A DNA stretch of 64,000 nucleotides from Rhizobiales bacterium 64-17 (GTDB lineage: Bacteria > Pseudomonadota > Alphaproteobacteria > Rhizobiales > Xanthobacteraceae). The notes beneath the pieces were generated by a model. The model saw nothing but the letters and a program-made list of their open reading frames with translations. It did no database searches and was not told where the DNA came from. Within the stretch, counting starts at the first letter, position 1; the number at the start of each line of letters is the position of its first letter. Location of the stretch: positions 17,378 to 81,377 of the forward strand of contig MKWA01000006.1 in the NCBI GenBank assembly GCA_001899285.1, in the 5' to 3' direction. A program made the position numbers and the translations under genes. Of this stretch, positions 12,993 through 21,906 are shown one piece after another.

Positions 12993-13946
12993 GTGCATCC
13001 CGCATCGTCCGTCATCGTTTTCACCACCTTGTCCGGCGTCGGTTACGGTCTGCTCGGCTGGCTTGGGCTTTATGCCGCCGCCGGCCTGCTGCCGATGCAA
13101 CCGCTGTTCGCGCTCGTTGCGATGCTGGTGGGCCTCGGCTCGGTGACGGTCGGGCTGCTGTCGTCCACGCTACATCTCGGCCATCCGGAGCGGGCGTGGC
13201 GCGCGCTATCGCAATGGCGCACCTCATGGTTGTCGCGTGAGGGCGTCGCGTCGATCGTCACTTATGTTCCAGCTCTGTTGTTCGGCATCGGCTGGGTGAT
13301 CGGTGGGGCGTTGCGCGATTGGCTGATGCTGATAGGACCGGTGTTGACGCTCTGCGCGATCGTCACCGTGATCTGCACCGCCTATATCTATCGCTCGCTC
13401 AAGCCGATCCCGCGCTGGAGCAACGGCTGGGTGGTGCCGAACTATCTCGCTTTGGCGGCAATGACTGGTGCGCTGCTGTTGGCCGGGCTTGCGCGCGTGT
13501 TCGTTGTGCCGCTGTCGGGGATCGATATCCTGGCCGGCGTGGCGGTGATCGTCGCGCTGGTGCTCAAGCTCGGCTATTGGTGGTCGACCGATCGTGCCAA
13601 AGCGATCAGCACGCCGGAAAGCGCGACCGGTCTCGGTGCGATCGGCGCGGTCCGTCTGCTGGAAGCGCCACACACCTCGGAAAACTATCTCCTGAAGGAA
13701 ATGGGTTATCGCGTCGCCCGCAAACATGCAACGAAGCTGCGCATTATCGCGGTGATGCTGGCGTTTCTTGTGCCGCTAGCGTTGCTGATCGCGGCCTGGC
13801 AATGGCCGATGCTGGCGCTGCCGTTCACCGTGGTCGCGCCGCTGATCGCGCTCGTGGGTGTGTTGACCGAACGTTGGCTGTTCTTCGCCGAGGCTCGCCA
13901 CGTCGTGACGCTGTATTACGGCCGCCGACTCGATCCGGCGGCCTGA
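12993..13946 (+). CDS. soeC: SoeC-type membrane anchor (DmsC family)
   Basis: Multi-TM protein with LHLGHPERAWRALSQWRTSWLSREG and GWVVPNYLALA; GTG start. Confidence 0.85.
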   Translation: MHPASSVIVFTTLSGVGYGLLGWLGLYAAAGLLPMQPLFALVAMLVGLGSVTVGLLSSTLHLGHPERAWRALSQWRTSWLSREGVASIVTYVPALLFGIGWVIGGALRDWLMLIGPVLTLCAIVTVICTAYIYRSLKPIPRWSNGWVVPNYLALAAMTGALLLAGLARVFVVPLSGIDILAGVAVIVALVLKLGYWWSTDRAKAISTPESATGLGAIGAVRLLEAPHTSENYLLKEMGYRVARKHATKLRIIAVMLAFLVPLALLIAAWQWPMLALPFTVVAPLIALVGVLTERWLFFAEARHVVTLYYGRRLDPAA

Positions 13947-13954
13947 CTTGGTCG

Positions 13955-16093
13955 TCAGCTCAACGTGTCCCAGCCCGCGTCGGGTTTGAAGCGCGGGCCG
14001 TATTTCCCTTCGAGCCGCGCCAGCGTGTCGCGCACATCGGCGATGCCGCGTGTGCGGGCATAGTGCAGCGGTCCGCCGCGGAACGGTGCGAAGCCGGTAG
14101 CGAAGATCATTGCGCCGTCGACGATCTCCTCGTTCTCGACCACGCCTTCGCGCAGGCAGGCGACGCAGACATTGAGCATCGGCAGGATCATCCGGTCGGT
14201 GGCGTCCGGGGGCGGTGAGGCCGGCTGGCCCTGCTTCTCCGCCTTGCCGTCGCTCCAGCGGTAGAAGCCCTGTCCGGTCTTCTTGCCGAGTTCGCCGCGC
14301 GCCACCTTGTCCTTGAGCCATTGCGGTGCCGGCGGCATGTCGTTGCCGAGACTGTTGCGCAGCATCTCCGCGACGTGCAGGCAGATATCGAGGCCGACCT
14401 GATCGGCCAGTTCGATCGGCCCCATCGGCATGCCGAAATCTTCCGCCGCCTTGTCGATGGTTTCCTTGGTGACGCCCTCGTCGAGCATGACCATCGCTTC
14501 GAGCAGATACGGCGTCAGGGCGCGGTTGACGAGGAAGCCCGGTGCGCTCTTCACCGGCGCGGGCAGGCGGTCGATCTTGCCGAGGAAGGCGCGCATGGCG
14601 GCGAGCACGTCCGGCGCGACACCGTCGTGGCTGACCACCTCGACCAGCTGCATCCGCGACACCGGATTGAAGAAATGCACGCCGACGAGGCGTTCCGGAT
14701 GGGCCAGACCCTCGCGCAACTGTTCGAGCGGAATGCTCGACGTGTTGGTGGCGAGGATCGCGCCCGGCTTCATCTTCGGCTCGGTCGCCGCATAGACCTT
14801 GCGCTTCAACTCCAGCGTCTCCGGCACGGCCTCAATGATGAGGTCGGCGGAACGCACGCCATCGCCATGCAGATCGGGGATCAGCCGGTCCATGGCGTCG
14901 CGCAGCTTGCGCCGGTCGCCGCGTCCGATCTTTTTGTAAAGATCGGCGGCCCGTTTGATGGCCGCGCCGAGCGGCTCCGCTTTCATGTCGGCGAGGCTGA
15001 CGGTGAAGCCGTGCCACGCGCACCAGGCGGCGATGTCGCCACCCATGGCGCCGGCACCGATCACATGCACGCGCTGGCCGTCCCATTTGCCGGAGGCGAG
15101 GCTTTTCAGCGCGTTGCGCAGGAAGAACACGCGCACGAGGTTCTGTGCGGTGTCGCCGACCAGCAGCCGCGCGAACGACGGGATTTCGGCGCGGCGCATC
15201 GCAGCGTTGTCGCCACCATTGCGCTCCCACAGGTCGATCATCGCGTACGGCGCGGGATAAAAGCGCTTTGGTGCCTGTTTCGCCGTTTCGCTGCGCATGC
15301 GCCGCGCGAGGAGTGGTCGCGCAAGGCTCGAATTCATCGCACGGACGAGGAAGCCCGGCGGCTTGATCCGCAGCTCGCCGCTGACGGCGCCGCGCACCGC
15401 GGCGCGGACATGCCGCTCCGGCACCACGGCATCGACGAGGCCGAGCGATTTTGCCTTGCGGGCGCGCTCGGTCTTGCCGGTGAGCATCATGGTCATCGCC
15501 TGCAGCGGATTGATCAGATGCGCGAGCCGTCCGGTGCCGCCGAAGCCGGGGTGCAGGCCGAGCAGCACCTCGGGGAAGCCGAAGCTCGCATTGTCCATCG
15601 CGATGCGCCGATCGCAAGCCAAAGCGAGTTCGAGCCCGCCGCCGAGACAGAAGCCGTGGATCACGGCAATGGTCTTGACCGGCAGCGCGTCGAGCTTGTC
15701 GAGTACGGCCTGGCCTTGCGCGATCGCGCTTTCGATGCCGGCAACGTCGGTCGCGCCGCGGAATTCGGCGATGTCGGCACCGGCGATGAAGCCGGATTTC
15801 TTCGCGGAGCGGATCACCAGCGCGCGCGGCCGTTCCTTCTCGACGACGGTGAGCACCGCATCGAGCTCGGTCAGTACCTCGCGCGACAGGATGTTGGTGC
15901 TGCTGCCCTGTTTGTCGAACAGCAGCCACGCGACGCCATCCTCGTCCCGGCGCATCCGCCAGTTCGTCCAGGTCTTGTCGTCCAAAGTCTGGTCGTTGTC
16001 GCTGCGGCCGTTGCGGAACGGACCAAGCTCGAGGTCGCGCGGACCAAGCACTTTGAGCACCGGTTGTCGCGTATGGTTCATGCTCGTATCCAT
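13955..16093 (-). CDS. fadJ: 3-hydroxyacyl-CoA dehydrogenase/enoyl-CoA hydratase fusion
   Basis: Enoyl-CoA hydratase domain (IHGFCLGGGLELALACDRRIA...GLHPGFGGTGRL) and HAD domain (VIGAGAMGGDIAAWCAWHGF...PGFLVNRALTPYLLEA). The ORF track extends to 16612 but the start is inferred at MDTSMNH. Confidence 0.9.
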   Translation of the reverse strand: MDTSMNHTRQPVLKVLGPRDLELGPFRNGRSDNDQTLDDKTWTNWRMRRDEDGVAWLLFDKQGSSTNILSREVLTELDAVLTVVEKERPRALVIRSAKKSGFIAGADIAEFRGATDVAGIESAIAQGQAVLDKLDALPVKTIAVIHGFCLGGGLELALACDRRIAMDNASFGFPEVLLGLHPGFGGTGRLAHLINPLQAMTMMLTGKTERARKAKSLGLVDAVVPERHVRAAVRGAVSGELRIKPPGFLVRAMNSSLARPLLARRMRSETAKQAPKRFYPAPYAMIDLWERNGGDNAAMRRAEIPSFARLLVGDTAQNLVRVFFLRNALKSLASGKWDGQRVHVIGAGAMGGDIAAWCAWHGFTVSLADMKAEPLGAAIKRAADLYKKIGRGDRRKLRDAMDRLIPDLHGDGVRSADLIIEAVPETLELKRKVYAATEPKMKPGAILATNTSSIPLEQLREGLAHPERLVGVHFFNPVSRMQLVEVVSHDGVAPDVLAAMRAFLGKIDRLPAPVKSAPGFLVNRALTPYLLEAMVMLDEGVTKETIDKAAEDFGMPMGPIELADQVGLDICLHVAEMLRNSLGNDMPPAPQWLKDKVARGELGKKTGQGFYRWSDGKAEKQGQPASPPPDATDRMILPMLNVCVACLREGVVENEEIVDGAMIFATGFAPFRGGPLHYARTRGIADVRDTLARLEGKYGPRFKPDAGWDTLS

Positions 16094-17379
16094 CACACCG
16101 TCTCCAGCAGCATGGCGCCGCCCTGGCCGCCGCCGACGCACTGGCTGGCGATGCCGCGCTTGAGGCCACGCTGCCGCATGGCGTTGATGAGATGCAGCAC
16201 AATGCGGTTGCCGCTGGCGCCGACCGGATGGCCGATGCCGATGGCGCCGCCGTCGACATTCAGCCGGTCGCGCGGAATGCTGCCGGCCGGGCGGGGAAGG
16301 CCCAGCACCTCGCGGCAGAATGTGTCGTCCTCCCACGCGGCGAGGCAGCCGAGCACCTGCGCGGCGAAGGCTTCGTTGAGTTCCCAGAGATCGATGTGGG
16401 ACAGATCGAGCCCGTGCCGCTGCATCAGCACCATCGAGCAGATCGCCGGGCCGAGACCCATCACGGCGGGATCGAGCGCCGACCACTCGCAATCGACAAT
16501 CACCGCCTTTGGCGTGAGGTTGTGTTCGCGCACGGCATCTTCCGACGCGACGATGACCCAGGACGCGCCATCGGTGATCTGCGAGCTGTTGCCCGGCGTG
16601 ACCTTGCCCCACGGCCGCTCGAACGCGGGTTTCAGCTTGGCGAGCTGATCGGCCGTGCTGTCCGGTCGCACGCCGTCGTCGTGATCGTAGACCGTGCCGT
16701 CCGCAGCGAACATCGGTGCGACTTCGTTCGCGAACGTACCGTCTTTTTGCGCGCGCGCGAGCCGGTTCTGGCTCTCGGCGGCGTACTCGTCGGCGTCGCG
16801 GCGCGAGATGTTGAACAGATGCGCCACCAGCTCGGCGGTCTGGCCCATATTGAGTTCGGTGATCGGATCGGTGAGCCCGCGCTCAAGCCCGATGATCGGC
16901 TTGAAGAAGCCGGGACGCAGGCCGAGCAGCGTCTGCAGTTTCGCGCCGGTCGAACGCGCGCCATTGAGCCGTGCGAACCAGTTGACGGCGCTGCGGCTGA
17001 ACACCAGCGGCGAATGACTGAGCGCATCGGTGCCGCCGGCCAGCACCAGATTCGATTTACCCTCGCGGATCGCACGAAACGCCTGATCGATCGACAGCAT
17101 GCCGGAGCCGCAGTTGATCTGCACCGTATAGGCCGGCATCTGGTCGCCCATACCGAGCCGCAGCGCGGCGACGCGGGCGGGATTCATCTCGTCGGCGATG
17201 ACGCTGACGCAGCCGAGGACCACTTCGTCAAAGGCGTCTGGCGCGAACGGCTGGCGCATCAGCAGCGGCCGACCGCACTGCACGGCGAGATCGACCGGTG
17301 TGAACGGGCCGGGCTTGCCGCGCGCCTTGATGAACGGCGTCCGTGCGCCGTCGACGATATAGACCGGACGGTGGCTCAT
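16093..17379 (-). CDS. fadI: Acetyl-CoA C-acyltransferase (thiolase)
   Basis: MSHRPVYIVDGARTPFIKARGKPGPFTPVDLA...QINCGSGMLSIDQAFRAI...GGAIGIGHPVGASGNRI. Confidence 0.92.
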   Translation of the reverse strand: MSHRPVYIVDGARTPFIKARGKPGPFTPVDLAVQCGRPLLMRQPFAPDAFDEVVLGCVSVIADEMNPARVAALRLGMGDQMPAYTVQINCGSGMLSIDQAFRAIREGKSNLVLAGGTDALSHSPLVFSRSAVNWFARLNGARSTGAKLQTLLGLRPGFFKPIIGLERGLTDPITELNMGQTAELVAHLFNISRRDADEYAAESQNRLARAQKDGTFANEVAPMFAADGTVYDHDDGVRPDSTADQLAKLKPAFERPWGKVTPGNSSQITDGASWVIVASEDAVREHNLTPKAVIVDCEWSALDPAVMGLGPAICSMVLMQRHGLDLSHIDLWELNEAFAAQVLGCLAAWEDDTFCREVLGLPRPAGSIPRDRLNVDGGAIGIGHPVGASGNRIVLHLINAMRQRGLKRGIASQCVGGGQGGAMLLETV

Positions 17380-19706
17380 TGCGCCGCCACGTCCGGTTGT
17401 GCTGTCGCTGGCGATGACACGCCTCCCTGGTTGCGGGCGCCGCGCCCCACGAGATCCTCCGGCGCAAAGTCGTCGACGGCGATTACCGCCGCGACGGCTT
17501 TTGCCGTAGCGTGAAGCGCTTCGGCATCGGCCGCCGAAATGGTCCCCTGCCGCTGCGCCTGATCGATATCGCGCGTATGCGCCGCGCGCATCCTATCACG
17601 GATCGGCTGGACTTGCGCGACCATCGCGAAGGCGCGGTGCAGCAGCGCGACGCCATCGTTGTCGGCGGTCTCGTCGGCGTGACGGTAAAGTCCGGTCAGC
17701 AGCCGGTCGCGCGTGGCGCTCGGCTCGGTGATGATGGCGGCGCAGTCCTGCGTCACGCGATCACTCGGACCGCGGCGACGCGGGCCGAACGGGAGGATCA
17801 TCGGCCGCAGCAGCCAGGCCACCGGCCGGCTCGGGAAATTGGCGATGATCTCGTTGAACCGCGCCTCGATGGTGGCGAAGCTCGATTCCAGACAGAACGT
17901 CAGCAACGGCAGATCGGCGGCGAGCCGCCCTTCGTCGTTCCAGCGCTTCAGCGCGGCGCTGGACAGATACAGTTCGGAGAGAATATCGCCGAACCGCGCC
18001 GATACCATCTCCTGCCGTTTCAAGCCGCCGCCGAGACTGAGCAGCGCGAGATCGACCGCGAGCGCGAAGGCGGATGTATAGCGGCCAAGCTGGCGATAGA
18101 AACGTGTCACCGCGCCGGCGGCCGGTGCGGGCGAGAATATGCCACCGGTCCAGGCACGGCCGATAGCGCGGCCGGCATTCGCGAGGCTGTGGCCGACATG
18201 CCCCCAGAACGCCTTGTCGAACGCATCGAGGCCGCGCGCGCGATCGTCGTCCTGCAGCGCCAGCATCTCCTTCAGGAGATAGGGATGGCTGCGGATCGCG
18301 CCCTGGCCGAACTGGATCAGGCTGCGGGTGACGATGTTGGCGCCTTCCACGGTGATGCCGATCGGCACCGCGCGATAGAGGCTTCCGAGATAGTTGAGCG
18401 GACCGTCGATGATGCCCTTGCCGCCGTGTACATCCATGGCGTCGTTGACGCTGATGCGCATGCGGTCAGTGGCCTGCGACTTCATCACCGCGGTGACGAC
18501 CGCCGGGTGGTGCCCGTCATCGATCGCCGCGCAGGTCATGCGCCGTGCGGCGTCGAGCAGATAGGCGGCGGCCGCCATGCGGCCGAGACGCTCCTGGATC
18601 GCCTCGAACTTGGCGATCGGCACATGGAATTGCTCGCGAATGCGCGCATAGGCGCCGGTGACGTCGGCGGTGAACGCCGTGCCGGCAGCGGACAGCGACG
18701 GCAGCGAAATACCACGCCCGGCCGCAAGCGCGCTCATCAGCATCTTCCAGCCCTTGCCGCATTGCTCGCGCCCGCCGATCACATGGTCGAGCGGGATGAA
18801 GACGTCGCGGCCCCAGTTCGGGCCGTTCTGGAAGAACTGCATCGCCGGCAGATGCCGGCGACCGATCTCGACACCGGGCAGGTTGGTCGGCACCAGCGCG
18901 AGCGTGATGCCGATCTCGTCCTGATCGCCGATCAGATGATCCGGGTCGGACAATTTGAACGCGAGGCCGAGCACGGTCGCGATCGGACCGAGCGTGATGT
19001 AGCGCTTGTGCCAGTTGAGCCGGATGCCCAGCACCTCTTTCCCGTCGAATGTGCCGCGGCAGACCACGCCGGTGTCGGTCATGGATGCGGCGTCCGAACC
19101 GGCCTCCGGACTGGTCAGACCGAAGCAGGGGATTTCCTCGCCACGCGCCAGCCGTGGAAGCCAATAGTCGCGCTGCGGCTGCGTGCCGAACTGCAACAGC
19201 AACTCGCCGGGGCCGAGCGAATTGGGCACCATCGCTGTCACCGCGGTGGTGAGCGAGCGTGACGACAGTTTGCGGATCACTTCCGAGTGAGCAAAAGCGG
19301 AGAAGCCAAGTCCGCCATATTGTTTCGGGATGATCATCGCGAAGAAGCGATGCGCCTTGAGAAAATCCCACACCTGCGGTGGCAGGTCACGCCATTCCCA
19401 GTTGATGCGCCAGTCGTCGGCCATGGCGCACAGTTCTTCGACCGGCCCGGCGAGGAATGCCTTTTCCTCATCGGATAATCGCGCCGGCGCGAAGGCGAGA
19501 AGCTTCGCCCAGTCCGGATTGCCGGTGAACAGGTCGGCGTCCCACCACACGTCGCCGGCCTCGATCGCCTCGCGCTCGGTCTCCGACAGGCTTGGCAGCG
19601 CATGGCGCGCCAGACCGAAAATCGGCTTGGTCAGAAAGTCGCGCCGGAACGAGGACGACTTGGGGTGCGGTGATGCAGGAGGCAGGGACGTGGGTTGCAG
19701 GGACAT
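17376..19706 (-). CDS. fadE: Acyl-CoA dehydrogenase (FadE-type, long form)
   Basis: 776 aa; PEAGSDAASMTDTGVV, RGISLPSLSAAGTAFTADVTGAYARIREQFHVPIAKFE, DAMDVHGGKGI; overlaps fadI by ATGA. Confidence 0.9.
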   Translation of the reverse strand: MSLQPTSLPPASPHPKSSSFRRDFLTKPIFGLARHALPSLSETEREAIEAGDVWWDADLFTGNPDWAKLLAFAPARLSDEEKAFLAGPVEELCAMADDWRINWEWRDLPPQVWDFLKAHRFFAMIIPKQYGGLGFSAFAHSEVIRKLSSRSLTTAVTAMVPNSLGPGELLLQFGTQPQRDYWLPRLARGEEIPCFGLTSPEAGSDAASMTDTGVVCRGTFDGKEVLGIRLNWHKRYITLGPIATVLGLAFKLSDPDHLIGDQDEIGITLALVPTNLPGVEIGRRHLPAMQFFQNGPNWGRDVFIPLDHVIGGREQCGKGWKMLMSALAAGRGISLPSLSAAGTAFTADVTGAYARIREQFHVPIAKFEAIQERLGRMAAAAYLLDAARRMTCAAIDDGHHPAVVTAVMKSQATDRMRISVNDAMDVHGGKGIIDGPLNYLGSLYRAVPIGITVEGANIVTRSLIQFGQGAIRSHPYLLKEMLALQDDDRARGLDAFDKAFWGHVGHSLANAGRAIGRAWTGGIFSPAPAAGAVTRFYRQLGRYTSAFALAVDLALLSLGGGLKRQEMVSARFGDILSELYLSSAALKRWNDEGRLAADLPLLTFCLESSFATIEARFNEIIANFPSRPVAWLLRPMILPFGPRRRGPSDRVTQDCAAIITEPSATRDRLLTGLYRHADETADNDGVALLHRAFAMVAQVQPIRDRMRAAHTRDIDQAQRQGTISAADAEALHATAKAVAAVIAVDDFAPEDLVGRGARNQGGVSSPATAQPDVAAQ

Positions 19707-19830
19707 GGGGCTGCCGGAATCCTTGGAGCTACCAACAAGCCGTGGCGGGGGATATGGTTCCTCACAACATTATCGCCGGCAAGTATTGATCCCGTATTGA
19801 TATTTATCCGGTCATCGACGGGTAGCCGGC

Positions 19831-20604
19831 GTGTTCGATCGTGTGAAAGCTTACATCAGCGAGGCCATCCTGCGCTATCTGTCAAAGCCGACAGTGCGCT
19901 ATGCCCCGTTTTTTGCACCGGAACCGCATGTCCTGCGGGATGCGCTGCAGCCGGGCGATATCCTCCTGGTCGAAGGCAATACCCGCCTGAGCGCGATCAT
20001 CAAATTCCTGACCCAGTCCACCTGGTCGCATGCGGCGCTTTATGTCGGCGACCGAAGGCCGCAGGGCCGCTCCGCCAACGACGATCTGGTGCTGCTGGAA
20101 GCTGATGCGGAGGTCGGCGTCACGCTCGTGCCGCTGACCAAATACGCGCATTTCAACCTGCGCATTTGCCGGCCGGTCGGCATTCCGCTGGAGCAGCGGT
20201 ATGCGGTGATCGACTACGCGCTGGAGCGGATCGGCCGTGCCTATGATTCCAAGCAGATCATCGACCTTGCGCGGTATCTGTTTCCTTACCCGCCCGTGCC
20301 GGTCTGGTTTCGCCGCCGGATGCTGGCGATCGGCGCCGGCGATCCGACCAAGGCGATCTGTTCGGTGCTGATCGCGGAAGCGTTCGCCTCGATCCGTTAT
20401 CCGATCTTGCCGGAGCAGATCACCCATAACGGCAAGATCATCGGCATCGCGCCGTTCGTGGAGCGGGAAATCGCGCATATCCGCAAGCATGGACTCTATA
20501 CGCCGCGCGATTTCGACGTGTCGCCGTATTTCCAGATCGTCAAGCCGGTGCTGGAGTCCGGTTTTGATTTCAGCACGCTGCCGTGGATGCCGCCGGAGCA
20601 ATAA
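19831..20604 (+). CDS. YiiX/YebB-like permuted papain-type (NlpC/P60-like) hydrolase
   Basis: LQPGDILLVEGNTRLSAIIKFLTQSTWSHAALYVGD...CSVLIAEAFAS; GTG start. Confidence 0.75.
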   Translation: MFDRVKAYISEAILRYLSKPTVRYAPFFAPEPHVLRDALQPGDILLVEGNTRLSAIIKFLTQSTWSHAALYVGDRRPQGRSANDDLVLLEADAEVGVTLVPLTKYAHFNLRICRPVGIPLEQRYAVIDYALERIGRAYDSKQIIDLARYLFPYPPVPVWFRRRMLAIGAGDPTKAICSVLIAEAFASIRYPILPEQITHNGKIIGIAPFVEREIAHIRKHGLYTPRDFDVSPYFQIVKPVLESGFDFSTLPWMPPEQ

Positions 20605-20725
20605 CCCTCGACGGAGCATGCTTCGTCCCGCCCGGATCGACGCTTCGCGTGCCGCGAATTGATCTCGCCGAAAGTCGTTGATGGCGTTGCGTGCGCGACA
20701 TCCTAGAATGGCCCGTCCAGGAGAG

Positions 20726-21811
20726 ATGATGATGGCCAACACGATGTCGGCGCGACAGCGCGCGAAAGCATTCTGCGACCGGTTTGCGTTGCAGATTCCC
20801 ATTCTGCAGGCGCCGATGGCGGGTGCATGCCCGGCGTCGCTGGCGATCGCGGTGGCCAAGGCTGGCGGCATGGGTGGCATGGGCGGCTTGATGACGTCAC
20901 CGGACGGCATTCGCGCCTGGGCAATCGAAGTGCGCGCCAGCACCAATGGCGCGTTCCAGATCAATCTCTGGGTGCCCGATCCGCCGCCGGTGCGCGACGC
21001 GGCGGCCGAAGCGCGTGTGCGCGATTTCCTTGGTCAGTTCGGCCCGGCGGTACCGGAAGAGGCTGGCAATGCCGCGTTGCAGGACTTCGCGCGGCAATGC
21101 GAAGCGATGCTCGATGCCGGCGCACCCGTCGTGTCGTCGATCATGGGTGTGTTTCCGGATGCATTCGTCGCGCGGCTGAAGGAGCGCGGCGTCGCCTGGT
21201 TCGCCACGGTGACGACGCTGGCCGAAGCGCAGGCAGCGCAGCGTGCCGGCGCCGATGCGCTGATCGTGCAGGGGACGGAAGCCGGCGGTCATCGCGGCGC
21301 GTTCGACAATGCCGCGGCAGAGCGGCAGGGCGGCACGCTGCTCGCGTTGTTGCCGCGCATCGCCGACAAAATCGATCTGCCGCTGATCGCCACCGGCGGC
21401 ATCGGTGACGGCCGCGCCATCGCCGCGGTGCTGACGCTTGGCGCCAGCGCGGTGCAGATCGGCACGGCGCTGTTGCGCTCGCCGGACGCGAAGATGCCGG
21501 CGGCCTATGCCGATGCGCTGGTCGAACTCGAGCCGGAAGGAACGGTGCCGACCCGCGCCTTCAGTGGCCGGCTCGGTCGCGCGGTGTTGAATGATTACGT
21601 GAAAGCGACGATGGCGCCCGACGCGCCGAAACCGGCGCCCTATCCGGTCCAGCGTGGCCTTGCCACCCCGATGCGGGATGCGGCCGGGCGCGCTGGCGAT
21701 GCGCAGCACATGCAGATCTGGGCCGGGCAGGCGGCGGCGATGGCGCGCGCCGAACCGGCGGCGGATTTCGTCCGGCGTGTCTGGCAGGACGCGGAGCGGC
21801 TGCTGCCTTGA
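20726..21811 (+). CDS. Nitronate monooxygenase (2-nitropropane dioxygenase family)
   Basis: QIPILQAPMAGACPASLAIAVAKAGGMGGMGG, GTEAGGHRG, LIATGGIGDGRAIAAVLTLGASAVQIGTALL; start choice between 20726 and 20732. Confidence 0.88.
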   Translation: MMMANTMSARQRAKAFCDRFALQIPILQAPMAGACPASLAIAVAKAGGMGGMGGLMTSPDGIRAWAIEVRASTNGAFQINLWVPDPPPVRDAAAEARVRDFLGQFGPAVPEEAGNAALQDFARQCEAMLDAGAPVVSSIMGVFPDAFVARLKERGVAWFATVTTLAEAQAAQRAGADALIVQGTEAGGHRGAFDNAAAERQGGTLLALLPRIADKIDLPLIATGGIGDGRAIAAVLTLGASAVQIGTALLRSPDAKMPAAYADALVELEPEGTVPTRAFSGRLGRAVLNDYVKATMAPDAPKPAPYPVQRGLATPMRDAAGRAGDAQHMQIWAGQAAAMARAEPAADFVRRVWQDAERLLP

Positions 21812-21906
21812 GTGCGTGAGCCGGCGAGGTGGCGGTTCGCCGCCACAGCGGCTACAAGGCGCGGATTCATGCGATCTGCTCCCTGAAAGCCCATATCTGA
21901 AGCCAC

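Noticed and set aside
16094-16612. N-terminal extension of the fadJ ORF (885 aa in the track)
   Set aside because: The extra residues are an out-of-frame reading of fadI; fadJ homology begins at MDTSMNH near 16093.
14321-16648. 775-aa plus-strand ORF opposite fadJ
   Set aside because: Antisense shadow ORF from high GC codon bias; composition is H/R/A-rich with no recognisable domain, while the minus strand encodes a clear fadJ.
17511-19262. 583-aa plus-strand ORF
   Set aside because: Antisense to the fadE-type acyl-CoA dehydrogenase; no domain motif.
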